From contig ACOK01000105.1 of assembly GCA_000174895.1 (NCBI GenBank), positions 1-64,000 of the forward strand: a stretch of 64,000 nucleotides of DNA. Direction: 5' to 3'. The position numbers were made by a program, and so were the translations under genes. Source of the stretch: Ruminococcus flavefaciens FD-1. GTDB lineage: Bacteria; Bacillota; Clostridia; Oscillospirales; Ruminococcaceae. The notes below the pieces were generated by a model. It did no database searches. It saw only the letters and a program-made list of their open reading frames with translations, and was not told the origin of the DNA. This document shows positions 1-7,863 of the stretch, in pieces. Position 1 is the first letter of the stretch, and every line of letters begins with the position of its first letter.

Positions 1-360
1 CGCACGCCCGCGTCATCGCCGCTTACCCCTACCCCGCTTCCCTTCTGGCGGGCGGTCGATTGGCGACCCCCGAATGATGGAAGACCAGCACCATCACTGA
101 CGATGGCCAGACCGGCCCCGCTAGCCTCCCGGCTTCCGTGTATTGATGATTCCACCGGATCGGAAAGCGCACCTAAGAAAGGTAGCCCCAGATGCGGCGC
201 AGGTCAAGAGTTAGCGCCCGAACAGCGCCCCGTCATCCGGCCCACACCAAAGCAGGCGGTAGACCGTGATGACCACCACGGATCCTAGTCTTGCCATAGG
301 AAGACCCCCGCGGGTGCCCAAGGGAGATCGCCACCCCAGCTGTGTTATCCTCAATAGACA
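1..360. other. GC-rich stretch of foreign or chimeric origin, no supported gene
   Basis: The first 60 bases are about 72% G+C by count and the high G+C persists to roughly 330, where composition drops to that of the rest of the window. No convincing reading frame is present; the one short plus-strand frame (103-288) is Pro/Arg-rich and unlike any family I recognise. On the minus strand an ATG at 16-14 follows a purine-rich run and would run off the window edge, so a gene of a mobile element could begin there. This could be the end of an integrated element from a high-GC gut bacterium, or an assembly join. I see nothing else in it. Confidence 0.45.
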
Positions 361-404
361 CTCATAAAGCTGCTATATGAATACCACAGTTAAGTGGGGC
401 CTTT

Positions 405-1334
405 TTATTCATCTGCAAGGGAGCTCCAGTCAAAGTCGGTGAATTTTTCAACGGAGCGGAAATGGGTGATATCCACGCCCTCGTCCAGATACAACTCGCC
501 GTTTCTGAGCTGAGCCACTGAGACAAGTTCGCCGTCCTCATAGAGTTCAAGGCAGCCGCTTTCGTCGGTCTCCCATGTATAATCGGTCACAACGGCATCC
601 TCATCGGTGCCGCCTGCACGGAACTGAGCGGTATTGTCGTCCATGATCTCCATCTGGAAAAGTGCATCAAGGGGAACGCCGTATAATTCATCCTTGAACA
701 CCTCGCCGTCGATCTCATAATAGCTGCATTCCCATTTGCCCACATAGTCCTCGGCTGCGGTTTCAACAGCATCCACGCAAAGCTCGGGGAGAACTATCTC
801 TCCGCCAACCTCTTCACAGAGCGCATCGTATACATTCTCGTCCATGGTGCTGAATTCATCCACAGGCTCCATGTATATCTTCATTCCTCCCGCATTGGTG
901 AGTATGAGAGTTTCGCCCTGTATACCGCCGTATATCTCGTTTTCACCGCTGAGCTTCATGACTCTGCCCTTGAATTCCCATGTGTACTGCTTTGCCTCGC
1001 TGCCCGGTAATCCCGAACCTATTGAAGCTGTGCCGTCCTCGGCTATCTCAAGCTGGAATATCTGATCCATGGGGACTTCATTATAGTAAAGTTCCTGAAC
1101 GTCCCCGCCGTCGATCATCTTCACAGGCGCCCATTTGCCGTAATAGTCCGACACCTCCGGTTTTTTCGGAGCGGTAGTTGTCACGGCTTCGGTCGTGATC
1201 TCAGGAACTGTTGTAGGTTCTTCCGTTGAAGTGGCTGTCTCCACGGCTGAGGCTTCGGAAGGCTTATTATCGGAACATCCGCCGGTCAGCGCCATTGCTG
1301 CTGCCAGACAGATCAGCATTTTTATCTTTTTCAT
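405..1334 (-). CDS. Lipoprotein with two copies of a GKW-type beta domain
   Basis: The 309-residue product starts with a type II signal peptide (lipobox LTGGC, Cys at about residue 20), so it is expected to be anchored to the outer face of the membrane. A Thr/Glu-rich linker follows. Two similar domains of about 95-100 residues come next, opening with YYGKWAPVKMIDGG and YVGKWECSYYEIDGE. Each continues with a VPxxxxFQxEIxxDxTA segment, a YTWE strand and a final F. The pattern suggests an internal duplication of a lipocalin-like beta-sheet domain. It is the last of four tandem lipoprotein genes sharing this domain, probably one operon driven from the promoter at 2801-2829. The function is unknown; ligand sensing or envelope binding is only a guess. 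Confidence 0.8.
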   Translation of the reverse strand: MKKIKMLICLAAAMALTGGCSDNKPSEASAVETATSTEEPTTVPEITTEAVTTTAPKKPEVSDYYGKWAPVKMIDGGDVQELYYNEVPMDQIFQLEIAEDGTASIGSGLPGSEAKQYTWEFKGRVMKLSGENEIYGGIQGETLILTNAGGMKIYMEPVDEFSTMDENVYDALCEEVGGEIVLPELCVDAVETAAEDYVGKWECSYYEIDGEVFKDELYGVPLDALFQMEIMDDNTAQFRAGGTDEDAVVTDYTWETDESGCLELYEDGELVSVAQLRNGELYLDEGVDITHFRSVEKFTDFDWSSLADE

Positions 1335-1358
1335 CTGTATCTCCTTATATCTCTTTGT

Positions 1359-1832
1359 TTATTGACCGCCGAACATCTGACTGAAGCTGTAGTAGCCCAG
1401 TATCTGCGAAAGCTTTTCCTCGTCCACGGGAGTGTACTCGTCAACGTTTACAAGGCGTATCTCCGTCCCGGACTGCGCCATTACCAGTTTGCCGTCCTTA
1501 GGTTCAAACTCAACGACCTTATCATCCTCGTCGGGCTGTGATACCGTGAGTACCACCTTGCCGTCCTTTATCTTCCATCTTGCGGATACGCCTTCCTTTG
1601 AGGGATCCTTGACGCTTTCCATAGGCGGCATCCACTTTGCGGAACCGCTTTTATCCAGTTCAAATCGAACCAGCGCACAGATAGGAACTCCGCCCATTTC
1701 CGTGATACTGCTGTTGTTCATGACTATCTCAGAGGCTTCCCATTTTCCTGCATAAGCCTCTCTGCCGCCGCATCCTGCAAGGCAGAACACCATCATAACG
1801 GCAAGTGTTAAAAATACTGCTGTTTTCTTCAT
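1359..1832 (-). CDS. Small lipoprotein, GKW-domain paralog
   Basis: The 157-residue product begins MKKTAVFLTLAVMMVFCLAGC, a lipoprotein signal peptide with lipobox CLAGC. I chose this ATG rather than a start 9 codons upstream for two reasons: a GAGGG-type ribosome site precedes it, and it lies one base after the stop of the upstream gene. The mature part has a single copy of the domain seen in its neighbours (AGKWEASEIVMNNSS, then VPICALVRFELDKSGSAKW, then ARWKIKDGKVVLT). The C-terminal helix is short. It is the third gene of the lipoprotein operon. The function is unknown. Confidence 0.78.
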   Translation of the reverse strand: MKKTAVFLTLAVMMVFCLAGCGGREAYAGKWEASEIVMNNSSITEMGGVPICALVRFELDKSGSAKWMPPMESVKDPSKEGVSARWKIKDGKVVLTVSQPDEDDKVVEFEPKDGKLVMAQSGTEIRLVNVDEYTPVDEEKLSQILGYYSFSQMFGGQ

Positions 1833-1833
1833 A

Positions 1834-2301
1834 TTACTTTCCCTCTTCTTCCTCTTCAAGAATTCCGCCTGTCTTCACATAATGAGATTCAACAGTCTCG
1901 CCGCCTTCAGTTTCAAGGCTTACCAGATTGCCGCTGATATATTCAAAAAGGATCTCCTTTTCGCCTTTTTCCTCAAAAAGCACATCCAGGTCGCCCTCGG
2001 GAGTGACCGTCCAGCTAAGCATTTCCGGCTTGCCGTCCTGCGGAGTGAAATATCCCGAACCGCCTTCAATGAATTCATATGTGTCGATATCGAATTGTAT
2101 TCCGTCCTGATTGTTGATGAAAACGACGGATGTCTCCCATGTGCCGGTATACAGTCCCTGAAGTTCCTCAACAGTCTTGTTGTTCACTGATTCGACTGAG
2201 ACTTTTACGTTTGCGGAATCCTTTTTTCCGCTGTTTCCGCATCCTGACGCACATCCCAGAAAGATAAGCGCAGAAGCGGCAATGCTGAGATATTTCTTCA
2301 T
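1834..2301 (-). CDS. Small lipoprotein, GKW-domain paralog
   Basis: This 155-residue lipoprotein has the signal MKKYLSIAASALIFLGCASGC; the lipidated Cys could be either of the two near the end of the hydrophobic stretch. The body has the same order as its paralogs: a YTGTWETSVVFIN opening, a mid-domain with DIDTYEFIEGGSGYF, then LSWTVTPEGDLDVLF. The protein ends in an acidic EEEEEGK tail. Its start overlaps the stop of the gene before it by four bases (ATGA), which indicates translational coupling within the operon. No enzymatic motif is visible. Confidence 0.77.
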   Translation of the reverse strand: MKKYLSIAASALIFLGCASGCGNSGKKDSANVKVSVESVNNKTVEELQGLYTGTWETSVVFINNQDGIQFDIDTYEFIEGGSGYFTPQDGKPEMLSWTVTPEGDLDVLFEEKGEKEILFEYISGNLVSLETEGGETVESHYVKTGGILEEEEEGK

Positions 2302-2765
2302 TTTTCTCCTCCCTCTGTATCAAGATCAACTGATGACGGGTCGAAGAATGACAGCTTATAGACCTTTTTGAACCATATCTCTGTCTCTTCATCTGTCTGC
2401 ATAAGCAGATCTCCGTCAATATATTCCAGGTCGAGGACATCAGCTTCCGTCTCACCCATAAGCTTGATATGGCCGTTCTCTTCCTTCCAGTTCAAAGCCT
2501 GCTTATCCTCTTCGCCGTAAAGCTTTGACATCGGTGAAGCGAGGTAGCCTGTGCCGTTATCGGCCAGTGCAAGGGAATAGACAGCGCTCACGGGTATCTG
2601 CGGGTCGAGGTAATAGTCCTCATACACCTCATCGCCCATCCTGACTTTGAATGTCTCCCAGTAACCGTCATAGGAAACCGAAGCCTTATCGTCCACAATA
2701 TCGTGCTGACAGCCTGTAAAGCACAGCATGGCAGCTGCAAATAACAGACAACTGATTCTTTTCAT
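2298..2765 (-). CDS. Small lipoprotein, GKW-domain paralog; first gene of operon
   Basis: The 155-residue product has the signal MKRISCLLFAAAMLCFTGC with lipobox FTGC. An AAGGTGAT ribosome site lies 5-6 bases upstream of this ATG, which I prefer over a GTG nine bases earlier. The mature domain reads YDGYWETFKVRMGDEVYEDYYLDPQIPVSAVYSLALADNGTGY and then LNWKEENGHIKLMGE, the same fold pattern as the three downstream paralogs but with low identity. It is the promoter-proximal gene (promoter at 2801-2829). Function unknown. Confidence 0.78.
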   Translation of the reverse strand: MKRISCLLFAAAMLCFTGCQHDIVDDKASVSYDGYWETFKVRMGDEVYEDYYLDPQIPVSAVYSLALADNGTGYLASPMSKLYGEEDKQALNWKEENGHIKLMGETEADVLDLEYIDGDLLMQTDEETEIWFKKVYKLSFFDPSSVDLDTEGGEK

Positions 2766-2800
2766 ATATATCACCTTAAATAAAAATGTGTTACCTATAT

Positions 2801-2829
2801 ATTATACTTCATTTTCGCCGTAAAGTAAA
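2801..2829 (-). promoter_or_regulatory. Sigma-A type promoter of the lipoprotein operon
   Basis: Reading the minus strand, TTTACT is followed by a 17-base spacer and TATAAT, about 36 bases upstream of the first lipoprotein start. Seen directly; activity is inferred. Confidence 0.65.
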
Positions 2830-2857
2830 GAGCGATCTGACATTTCACAGCAATATG

Positions 2858-2889
2858 AAAAAGGGAAAGATCATATTGCGATCTTTCCC
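2858..2889 (-). terminator. Rho-independent terminator of pssA
   Basis: A perfect 10-bp stem (GGGAAAGATC/GATCTTTCCC, 7-base loop) lies just beyond the pssA stop. On the minus strand it is followed by a T-rich tail (TTTTTCAT). Confidence 0.8.
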
Positions 2890-2895
2890 CTTGAT

Positions 2896-3540
2896 TCAGT
2901 GCATTTTTGTTTTGTAGATCATCCATATAAGTTCAACTACGCCCACACCGATAAAGCTGAGCATAGTCTTCATTCCCGGCTTCTTCACCTTGAATCTTGT
3001 GATGAATGCGATAGCTATGATTATCATAGCGCCGCCGTATACATTCGGGAACCAGTCTGCGCCGATATCCTTATGGAAGCTGTATATCAGCGGAAATATA
3101 AGAGCTACGCTTGTTACGGGGAGTCCCTCGTATACCTTGCGGTTTTCGGTAGTTTTCTTCTGTCTGTCCTCCTCGGCAACGTTGAAATAAGCCAGCCTTA
3201 TAACTGCGCAGAGGGGGAAGAGTATGAGTACAGGCAGGTCGCACCATTCCCTCATGCCGATGGAATAGCCGATAACAGCAGGCAGTACTCCGAAACAGAC
3301 AGCGTCACAGAGCGAGTCTATCTGTATGCCGAATTTCTTCTCATTTTCGGTACGGTCTTTTTTAGTCCTTGCTATCTTGCCGTCGAACATATCGCATAGT
3401 CCAGAGACCATGAGACATATTATGGCATATGCAGGCTGAGGCAGATTATCTCCGAAGCCCACGGCAAGGAACATACCTATAACCGAAGAAACCAGGCTAA
3501 TATATGTAAGAATAACTGTATAGTTATAGTAACCTATCAT
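2896..3540 (-). CDS. pssA: CDP-diacylglycerol--serine O-phosphatidyltransferase
   Basis: This is an integral membrane enzyme of the CDP-alcohol phosphatidyltransferase family, 214 residues with several hydrophobic helices. The family motif is present at about residues 49-81: D-x-FDG-x2-AR, then a spacer, then G-x3-D-x3-D (CDMFDGKIAR ... GIQIDSLCD). Family knowledge: it exchanges CMP of CDP-diacylglycerol for serine, feeding phosphatidylserine and phosphatidylethanolamine synthesis. The length and the serine-type spacing of the motif favour PssA over PgsA. It has its own promoter (3575-3603) and terminator (2858-2889), so it is monocistronic. The ribosome site GAGGATCAATTAG precedes the ATG. 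Confidence 0.85.
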   Translation of the reverse strand: MIGYYNYTVILTYISLVSSVIGMFLAVGFGDNLPQPAYAIICLMVSGLCDMFDGKIARTKKDRTENEKKFGIQIDSLCDAVCFGVLPAVIGYSIGMREWCDLPVLILFPLCAVIRLAYFNVAEEDRQKKTTENRKVYEGLPVTSVALIFPLIYSFHKDIGADWFPNVYGGAMIIIAIAFITRFKVKKPGMKTMLSFIGVGVVELIWMIYKTKMH

Positions 3541-3574
3541 CTAATTGATCCTCTTCATCTATTTTTATTCCTTA

Positions 3575-3603
3575 ATTATAGCATAAAAACCTTGCAGTTT
3601 CAA
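3575..3603 (-). promoter_or_regulatory. Sigma-A type promoter of pssA
   Basis: On the minus strand TTGAAA, 17 bases, TATAAT, about 35 bases upstream of the pssA ATG. Confidence 0.7.
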
Positions 3604-3628
3604 GTAGTAATCAAAAATTTGCTGTGAA

Positions 3629-5803
3629 TTATTCCTCTTTCTTTTTTCTTGTACGTTTTACAGCAGGCTTTTTCGCTGAGGATGCAGATTTTTTCGGACG
3701 TCCCGGCTTCTTTTTCGCAGCGCCGCTCTCACGGTTTTTCTTCAGCTGTTCCTGACGATTCTGCTTTAATTCAAGTTTGCTGTAGGCTTCGTCGTAGAAA
3801 TACTCCTGAGATGAGAGAAGAGGCTGACGCTCAGTTCTGCGGTCACGGATGTACGTGCCGTCGCTGAGCATTACTCTTGCCTTTACGTTATCCTTCATGA
3901 GGATGCGGAACATCTCACGGATACGCTTTCTGAGCTTTTCGTCCTCGATGGGAGCAGCTACCTCCACACGGCGGATGGTATTTCTGCTCATGAAATCGGC
4001 AGAACCTATGTATATCTTCTGCTCAGGACCGTCTGTGCCGAAAATGAATATACGGCTGTGTTCGAGGAAACGTCCCACGATACTGCGGACAGTGATATTC
4101 TCGGTAAAGCCGGGTACTCCTGCGATAAGGCAGCAGAGTCCACGGATGACAAGCTCGATCTTTACGCCTGCCTGAGAAGCCTCCACAAGCTTTTCGATTA
4201 TGGCCATATCATTGAGCGAGTTTATCTTAGCGCCGATATAGCCCTTTCCGCCGTTCTTGGCGATCTCTATCTGCTCATCCATCATTGCCAGCACCTGCGG
4301 TCTCAGCGCAAGAGGAGATACCAGAAGCTTTCTCGGAGATTCAACAAATGTACCGTTGAGAAGTCCGTTGAAAACATCCTCAGCATCTGCGGCAATTTCA
4401 CGGTCGGCAGTGAGAAGCATCAGGTCGGTATAGATCGTTGATGTCTTTTCGTTGTAGTTGCCTGTGCCTATCTGCGTGAGATAGTCGTATCCGCCGCCCT
4501 GAGCCTTACGTGTGATAAGGAGGAGCTTTGAATGAGCCTTGTAGTCCCTGGGACCATAGATGACCTTGACTCCTGCCTCCTGAAGCTGTTTTGACCATTC
4601 GATATTGTTTGCCTCATCGAAACGTGCCCTCAGCTCTATCATTACAAGTACATCCTTGCCTTGCTCTGCGGTAGTGCAAAGAGCGTCCACCACCTTGCTG
4701 TTGCGGGCAAGACGGTAAATGGTTATCTTTATGGAAGTTACCTTGGGGTCGTTGGCACATTCCTGAAGCAGTCTGATAAACGAAAGATTTATGCTCTCAA
4801 AGGGATAGCTGAGGAGTATATCCTTCTGCTTTACCTGAGCGAATACAGACCTTGTGTCGGAGAGCACAGCAGGCTTTCTCGGTGAGCGTGGTACATAGTG
4901 GAGCTTCGGGTCGCTGTCGTATTCCTGAAGAGTATACAGGAATGAAAGGTCCAGCGGTATCCTTGAAGTGAACACACGCACATTCTTCAGCTTCAGCTTG
5001 CGGCAGAGATAATCCAGCGACTCACGGCTGAACACATCGGATATCTCCAGACGTACTGCGGCCAGCTTCTTGCGCTTGTCTACCAGTTCTTCCATGCGTT
5101 CACGGAACTCCGCACCACGGCCTGATGCCATGATATAGGCGTTTCTTGTGACACGGATAAGGGCTCTGTCGAGGACTGTATAATTCTTGAACATAAGATG
5201 GGCAAAGTGGAGGACTACCTCCTCTTCCAGTATGAACCTCTTTCCGCCCCTGCCGAGATGAATGATACGCTCACTCTGCTCATGGTTAACGGGAACAATG
5301 CCGATAGTGGTCTTTTTTGCGCTGAGCTGAACTACTGCGTATATCTCCTTATTTTTCAGGAAAGGGAATGGCAGATCGTCGTTGACCACGATTCCCGATA
5401 TAAATGGCTTTATCTCACGCTTGAAGTAAAGTTCGAGGAAGGTCAGCTCATCCTTTGTGGCGGTATCAAATGTAACGTGCTCGAAGCCGTAGGGGATGAG
5501 TTCATCCATGGTTTTCTTGTATGCCTCCTCAACGGATGGCTGTAAACGGCGCACAGCGGTGAACACCGCGTCCAGCTGCTGGGAAGGGGTCATGCCTGTC
5601 TTGCCGTCTTTCTGTGTATTGTCTGTCTTTTCACGGTCTGTCAGAGCGCCTACTCTGACCATGAAGAATTCGTCCAGATTGCTCTGGTATATAGCTGAAA
5701 ATGAAAGTCTTTCCAGCAGCGGGGTATCGGGGTCTGTAGCTTCTTCAAGAACTCTCTTGTTGAACTTGATCCACGAAAGCTCCCTGTTTTCAAGATATTC
5801 CAT
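3629..5803 (-). CDS. ppk1: Polyphosphate kinase 1 with AT-hook-like basic tail
   Basis: PPK1 reversibly polymerises the gamma phosphate of ATP into polyphosphate. The 724-residue product has the family order: N-terminal helical domain (YLENRELSWIKFNKRVLEEA at the start), head domain, and two phospholipase-D-like catalytic domains. The first catalytic domain carries the His expected to be phosphorylated in YKAHSKLLL at about residue 423 and the GTGNYNEKT motif after it. The second carries EHSRIFIF at about residue 581. After the usual C-terminus the protein adds about 40 Lys/Arg/Ala/Ser-rich residues including KKKPGRPKKSASS, which matches an AT-hook core (GRP between basic residues). That tail may bind DNA or polyphosphate; this is inference. 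Upstream on the same strand is a uridine-kinase-like gene. Confidence 0.93.
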   Translation of the reverse strand: MEYLENRELSWIKFNKRVLEEATDPDTPLLERLSFSAIYQSNLDEFFMVRVGALTDREKTDNTQKDGKTGMTPSQQLDAVFTAVRRLQPSVEEAYKKTMDELIPYGFEHVTFDTATKDELTFLELYFKREIKPFISGIVVNDDLPFPFLKNKEIYAVVQLSAKKTTIGIVPVNHEQSERIIHLGRGGKRFILEEEVVLHFAHLMFKNYTVLDRALIRVTRNAYIMASGRGAEFRERMEELVDKRKKLAAVRLEISDVFSRESLDYLCRKLKLKNVRVFTSRIPLDLSFLYTLQEYDSDPKLHYVPRSPRKPAVLSDTRSVFAQVKQKDILLSYPFESINLSFIRLLQECANDPKVTSIKITIYRLARNSKVVDALCTTAEQGKDVLVMIELRARFDEANNIEWSKQLQEAGVKVIYGPRDYKAHSKLLLITRKAQGGGYDYLTQIGTGNYNEKTSTIYTDLMLLTADREIAADAEDVFNGLLNGTFVESPRKLLVSPLALRPQVLAMMDEQIEIAKNGGKGYIGAKINSLNDMAIIEKLVEASQAGVKIELVIRGLCCLIAGVPGFTENITVRSIVGRFLEHSRIFIFGTDGPEQKIYIGSADFMSRNTIRRVEVAAPIEDEKLRKRIREMFRILMKDNVKARVMLSDGTYIRDRRTERQPLLSSQEYFYDEAYSKLELKQNRQEQLKKNRESGAAKKKPGRPKKSASSAKKPAVKRTRKKKEE

Positions 5804-5871
5804 AAAAAACTCCTTTTATTGCAAATGAATCAGAACCTGTCTTCACAAGGGACACAAGCAGCTACGGTGCA

Positions 5872-5900
5872 AAGATGCCGAAAAACTGCTGCGGCATCTT
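5872..5900 (-). terminator. Possible weak terminator after the uridine-kinase-like gene
   Basis: A perfect 9-bp stem (AAGATGCCG/CGGCATCTT) with an 11-base loop lies between ppk1 and the upstream gene. The T-tail on the minus strand is poor, so it may only attenuate transcription or stabilise the message. Confidence 0.45.
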
Positions 5901-5914
5901 GTAAAGACAAGTTC

Positions 5915-6835
5915 TCAATACTTAAACTGTCCGTGGCCTATAAATTCGCATATAAGCGAATCAGGCGTGATATTCTCCTTGCTCAGCGGAGTAAGCTTCT
6001 CCAGTATCGATATGGTGTCGGCAAGCTCGGGAGCGTCATCCAGTTCACGGAGCTTATCGAGTATATCATCCCTGTAAGCGCTGAGCTCATATGCCATAAA
6101 TGTGTCTATATCGTAATCTGCACGGTGCTTGTAGGGCATTATGTACTTATTTTCGCCTGCCTCGACGCTGTGGAACATATTCAGTGTTTCACGGGGCGAG
6201 CGCTTGCGGAAATTGCTGTCACGTATCATACGGCGCATCAGTCTCACCATGGAAGGATGGAGGACTATATCATCGCATACAACTCTTGTGCGGACGCTGA
6301 CATATATCTTGCAGATCATCTCATCGGGAACTGTGATAACATCGGGATTGAGAGCGTGTATGCCCTCGAAAATCACCAGTTCGCCTTTCTTGCGCTGTAT
6401 CTTCTTGCCCGACCACTCACGGGAGGAGGTCTTGAAGTTATATTTTGGTATCTCTATCTCCTCGCACTTTTCGATAGCTGATATCTGCTGATTGAGGAGC
6501 TCCTTATCCACTCTTGCAGGGGATTCGAGATCAACTTTGCCAAGGGCGGCCAGTTCCTTTTCCTCATCTGTAAGAGGGCAGAAGTAATTGTCCATAGAAA
6601 TTGTATGGGTCTCATGACCACGCTCATCAAGCATTTTTTCTAACATCATCGCTGTGGTGGTCTTGCCCGAACCTGAGGGGCCTGCAATAAGTATTACAGG
6701 TCTTGTATGGCAGTTTTTCTCTATCTCGTCAACTATACAGCCGAGCTTGTAATAGTAGTCCATATTAACGTATTTAACGTAATCAAGAGGACTTTCTTCT
6801 ATTCCCTGATTTATCCTTGTTATTTCTATATTCAT
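5915..6835 (-). CDS. Uridine kinase / phosphoribulokinase-family P-loop kinase
   Basis: The 306-residue protein has a Walker A motif GPSGSGKTTTA at about residue 53 followed by the family's TISMDNYF and DLESPARVDKELL segments. These are typical of uridine kinase-like nucleoside kinases. A later stretch, ELVIFEGIHALNP, matches the Walker B-like part of the family. Many clostridial relatives are about 550 residues with an N-terminal TGS/threonyl-tRNA-synthetase-like region; this one lacks that region and has only about 45 extra N-terminal residues. The substrate is probably a nucleoside but cannot be fixed from sequence. A strong promoter lies at 6900-6928. Confidence 0.8.
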   Translation of the reverse strand: MNIEITRINQGIEESPLDYVKYVNMDYYYKLGCIVDEIEKNCHTRPVILIAGPSGSGKTTTAMMLEKMLDERGHETHTISMDNYFCPLTDEEKELAALGKVDLESPARVDKELLNQQISAIEKCEEIEIPKYNFKTSSREWSGKKIQRKKGELVIFEGIHALNPDVITVPDEMICKIYVSVRTRVVCDDIVLHPSMVRLMRRMIRDSNFRKRSPRETLNMFHSVEAGENKYIMPYKHRADYDIDTFMAYELSAYRDDILDKLRELDDAPELADTISILEKLTPLSKENITPDSLICEFIGHGQFKY

Positions 6836-6899
6836 TCATCTATCTCCTTTAAGGCAGAAAATGCCGCAGTTCTATTTCACAAATGAGTTATAATATATC

Positions 6900-6928
6900 A
6901 TTATATCACATTTTAATATAAAATACAA
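6900..6928 (-). promoter_or_regulatory. Sigma-A type promoter of the uridine-kinase-like gene
   Basis: On the minus strand TTGTAT, 17 bases, TATAAT, about 65 bases upstream of the start codon. Confidence 0.65.
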
Positions 6929-7011
6929 CCCTTTATTTTTATGCACTACGCACAATGAGCGGAAGAAAAATCCGCTTTCACTTAATCAATAAGCTTTTTC
7001 ATTAAAGAATC

Positions 7012-7036
7012 AAAAAGCCGCCCCTATAGGGGCGGC
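7012..7036 (-). terminator. Rho-independent terminator of the S1-domain / divIC operon
   Basis: A perfect GC-rich palindrome of 20 bases (GCCGCCCC TATA GGGGCGGC) sits just after the S1-domain gene and is followed by TTTTTG on the minus strand. Confidence 0.85.
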
Positions 7037-7042
7037 ATAGGC

Positions 7043-7510
7043 TCATTTTCTTCTTGTACCGTTTTTTCTGTCGGTGCTTCTCTTGAGGTCACACATACGC
7101 TCTTCGCTGGTCTGCTTGAAGCGTGACATCATATCCTCAAAGGTCATTTCAGAAGGAGGAGTCTGCTTCTTCGGCTCCCAGATATTAGGCTTCTGACGGT
7201 TATCCCTGCGCTCACGCTGGTCACCACGGTCGCCGCCTCTTCTCTGCTTCTGCTGCGGAGCTGAATCCCCATTTTCAGCTGCTTTTTTGATGGAAAGGCT
7301 TACCTTTCCTGCTTCGTTTATACCTATGACCTTGACCTTGACCTCCTGATTTTCAGTAAGGTGATCACGGATCTCGCTGACATAGGTATTGGCGATCTCG
7401 GAAATATGTACCATACCGCTGCCGCCGCCTTCAATATCGACGAAAGCGCCGTACTGCGTTATCCCCTTGACCTTGCCGTTGTAGATCTTACCAATTTCCA
7501 GTTGCTGCAT
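7043..7510 (-). CDS. S1 RNA-binding domain protein (YabR / general stress protein 13 type)
   Basis: The 155-residue product begins with one complete S1 domain (residues 1-75): IGKIYNGKVKGITQYGAFVDI, then GMVHISEI, then VKVKVIGINEAGKVSLSIK. This is followed by an Arg/Gln/Asp-rich tail (about 85-120) and a short C-terminal helix with EMTFEDMMSRFKQTSEER. Single-S1 proteins of this type lie next to divIC in many Firmicutes and associate with ribosomes or RNA; the exact role here is not shown. It is the last gene of the yabP-yabQ-divIC operon and is followed by a strong terminator. An AAAGGAG ribosome site is upstream. Confidence 0.88.
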   Translation of the reverse strand: MQQLEIGKIYNGKVKGITQYGAFVDIEGGGSGMVHISEIANTYVSEIRDHLTENQEVKVKVIGINEAGKVSLSIKKAAENGDSAPQQKQRRGGDRGDQRERRDNRQKPNIWEPKKQTPPSEMTFEDMMSRFKQTSEERMCDLKRSTDRKNGTRRK

Positions 7511-7554
7511 AAAATATATAAACTCCTTTTTAAAGGCCTGCGCTGCAAGCCTGA

Positions 7555-7863
7555 TTAGTCCCTTGTAGTATCGTAAAATCTGCGTTCATCGGGATAAGCG
7601 TATCCTCTTTCCTCGAGAGCGACCTTTTCCATATAGGCTTCTTTATCCTCGCTGTCGAGGACACGCTGAAGCTCAGCATTTTCCGTTTCATAGGCGTCTA
7701 TCTTATTCTGGATGACGGTTATCTGCTCTTCCTTTTCACGGCAGTCCTTCTCGGTAGTAATGAGGAGAACGGTACAGCCGATGATAACAGCAACAGCTGC
7801 AAGTCTGACCAGACCACGGTTAAAAAGCCCTTTTCGTTTACGTGGTTTCCTTTTTCCTGACAA
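7555..7863 (-). CDS. divIC: Septum formation initiator family protein (DivIC/FtsL-like)
   Basis: The 102-residue single-pass protein has a basic cytoplasmic N-terminus (KRKPRKRKG), one transmembrane helix (about residues 19-37) and an extracytoplasmic coiled coil (KEEQITVIQNKIDAYETENAELQ). It ends with ERGYAYPDERRFYD, typical of DivIC. Family role: a divisome complex with FtsL and DivIB at the septum. The start is uncertain: the frame has no ATG, and a TTG at 7863 would overlap the end of yabQ by 26 bases. The yabP-yabQ-divIC-S1 order is a conserved Firmicutes arrangement and supports the call. Confidence 0.82.
   Translation of the reverse strand: MSGKRKPRKRKGLFNRGLVRLAAVAVIIGCTVLLITTEKDCREKEEQITVIQNKIDAYETENAELQRVLDSEDKEAYMEKVALEERGYAYPDERRFYDTTRD

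Noticed and set aside
103..288. 61-codon plus-strand reading frame in the GC-rich edge
   Set aside because: Composition (Pro, Arg, Gly) fits random translation of GC-rich DNA; no ribosome site and no recognisable motif.
5819..6481. 220-codon plus-strand frame antisense to the uridine-kinase-like gene
   Set aside because: Overlaps a well-supported minus-strand kinase; looks like a mirror frame.
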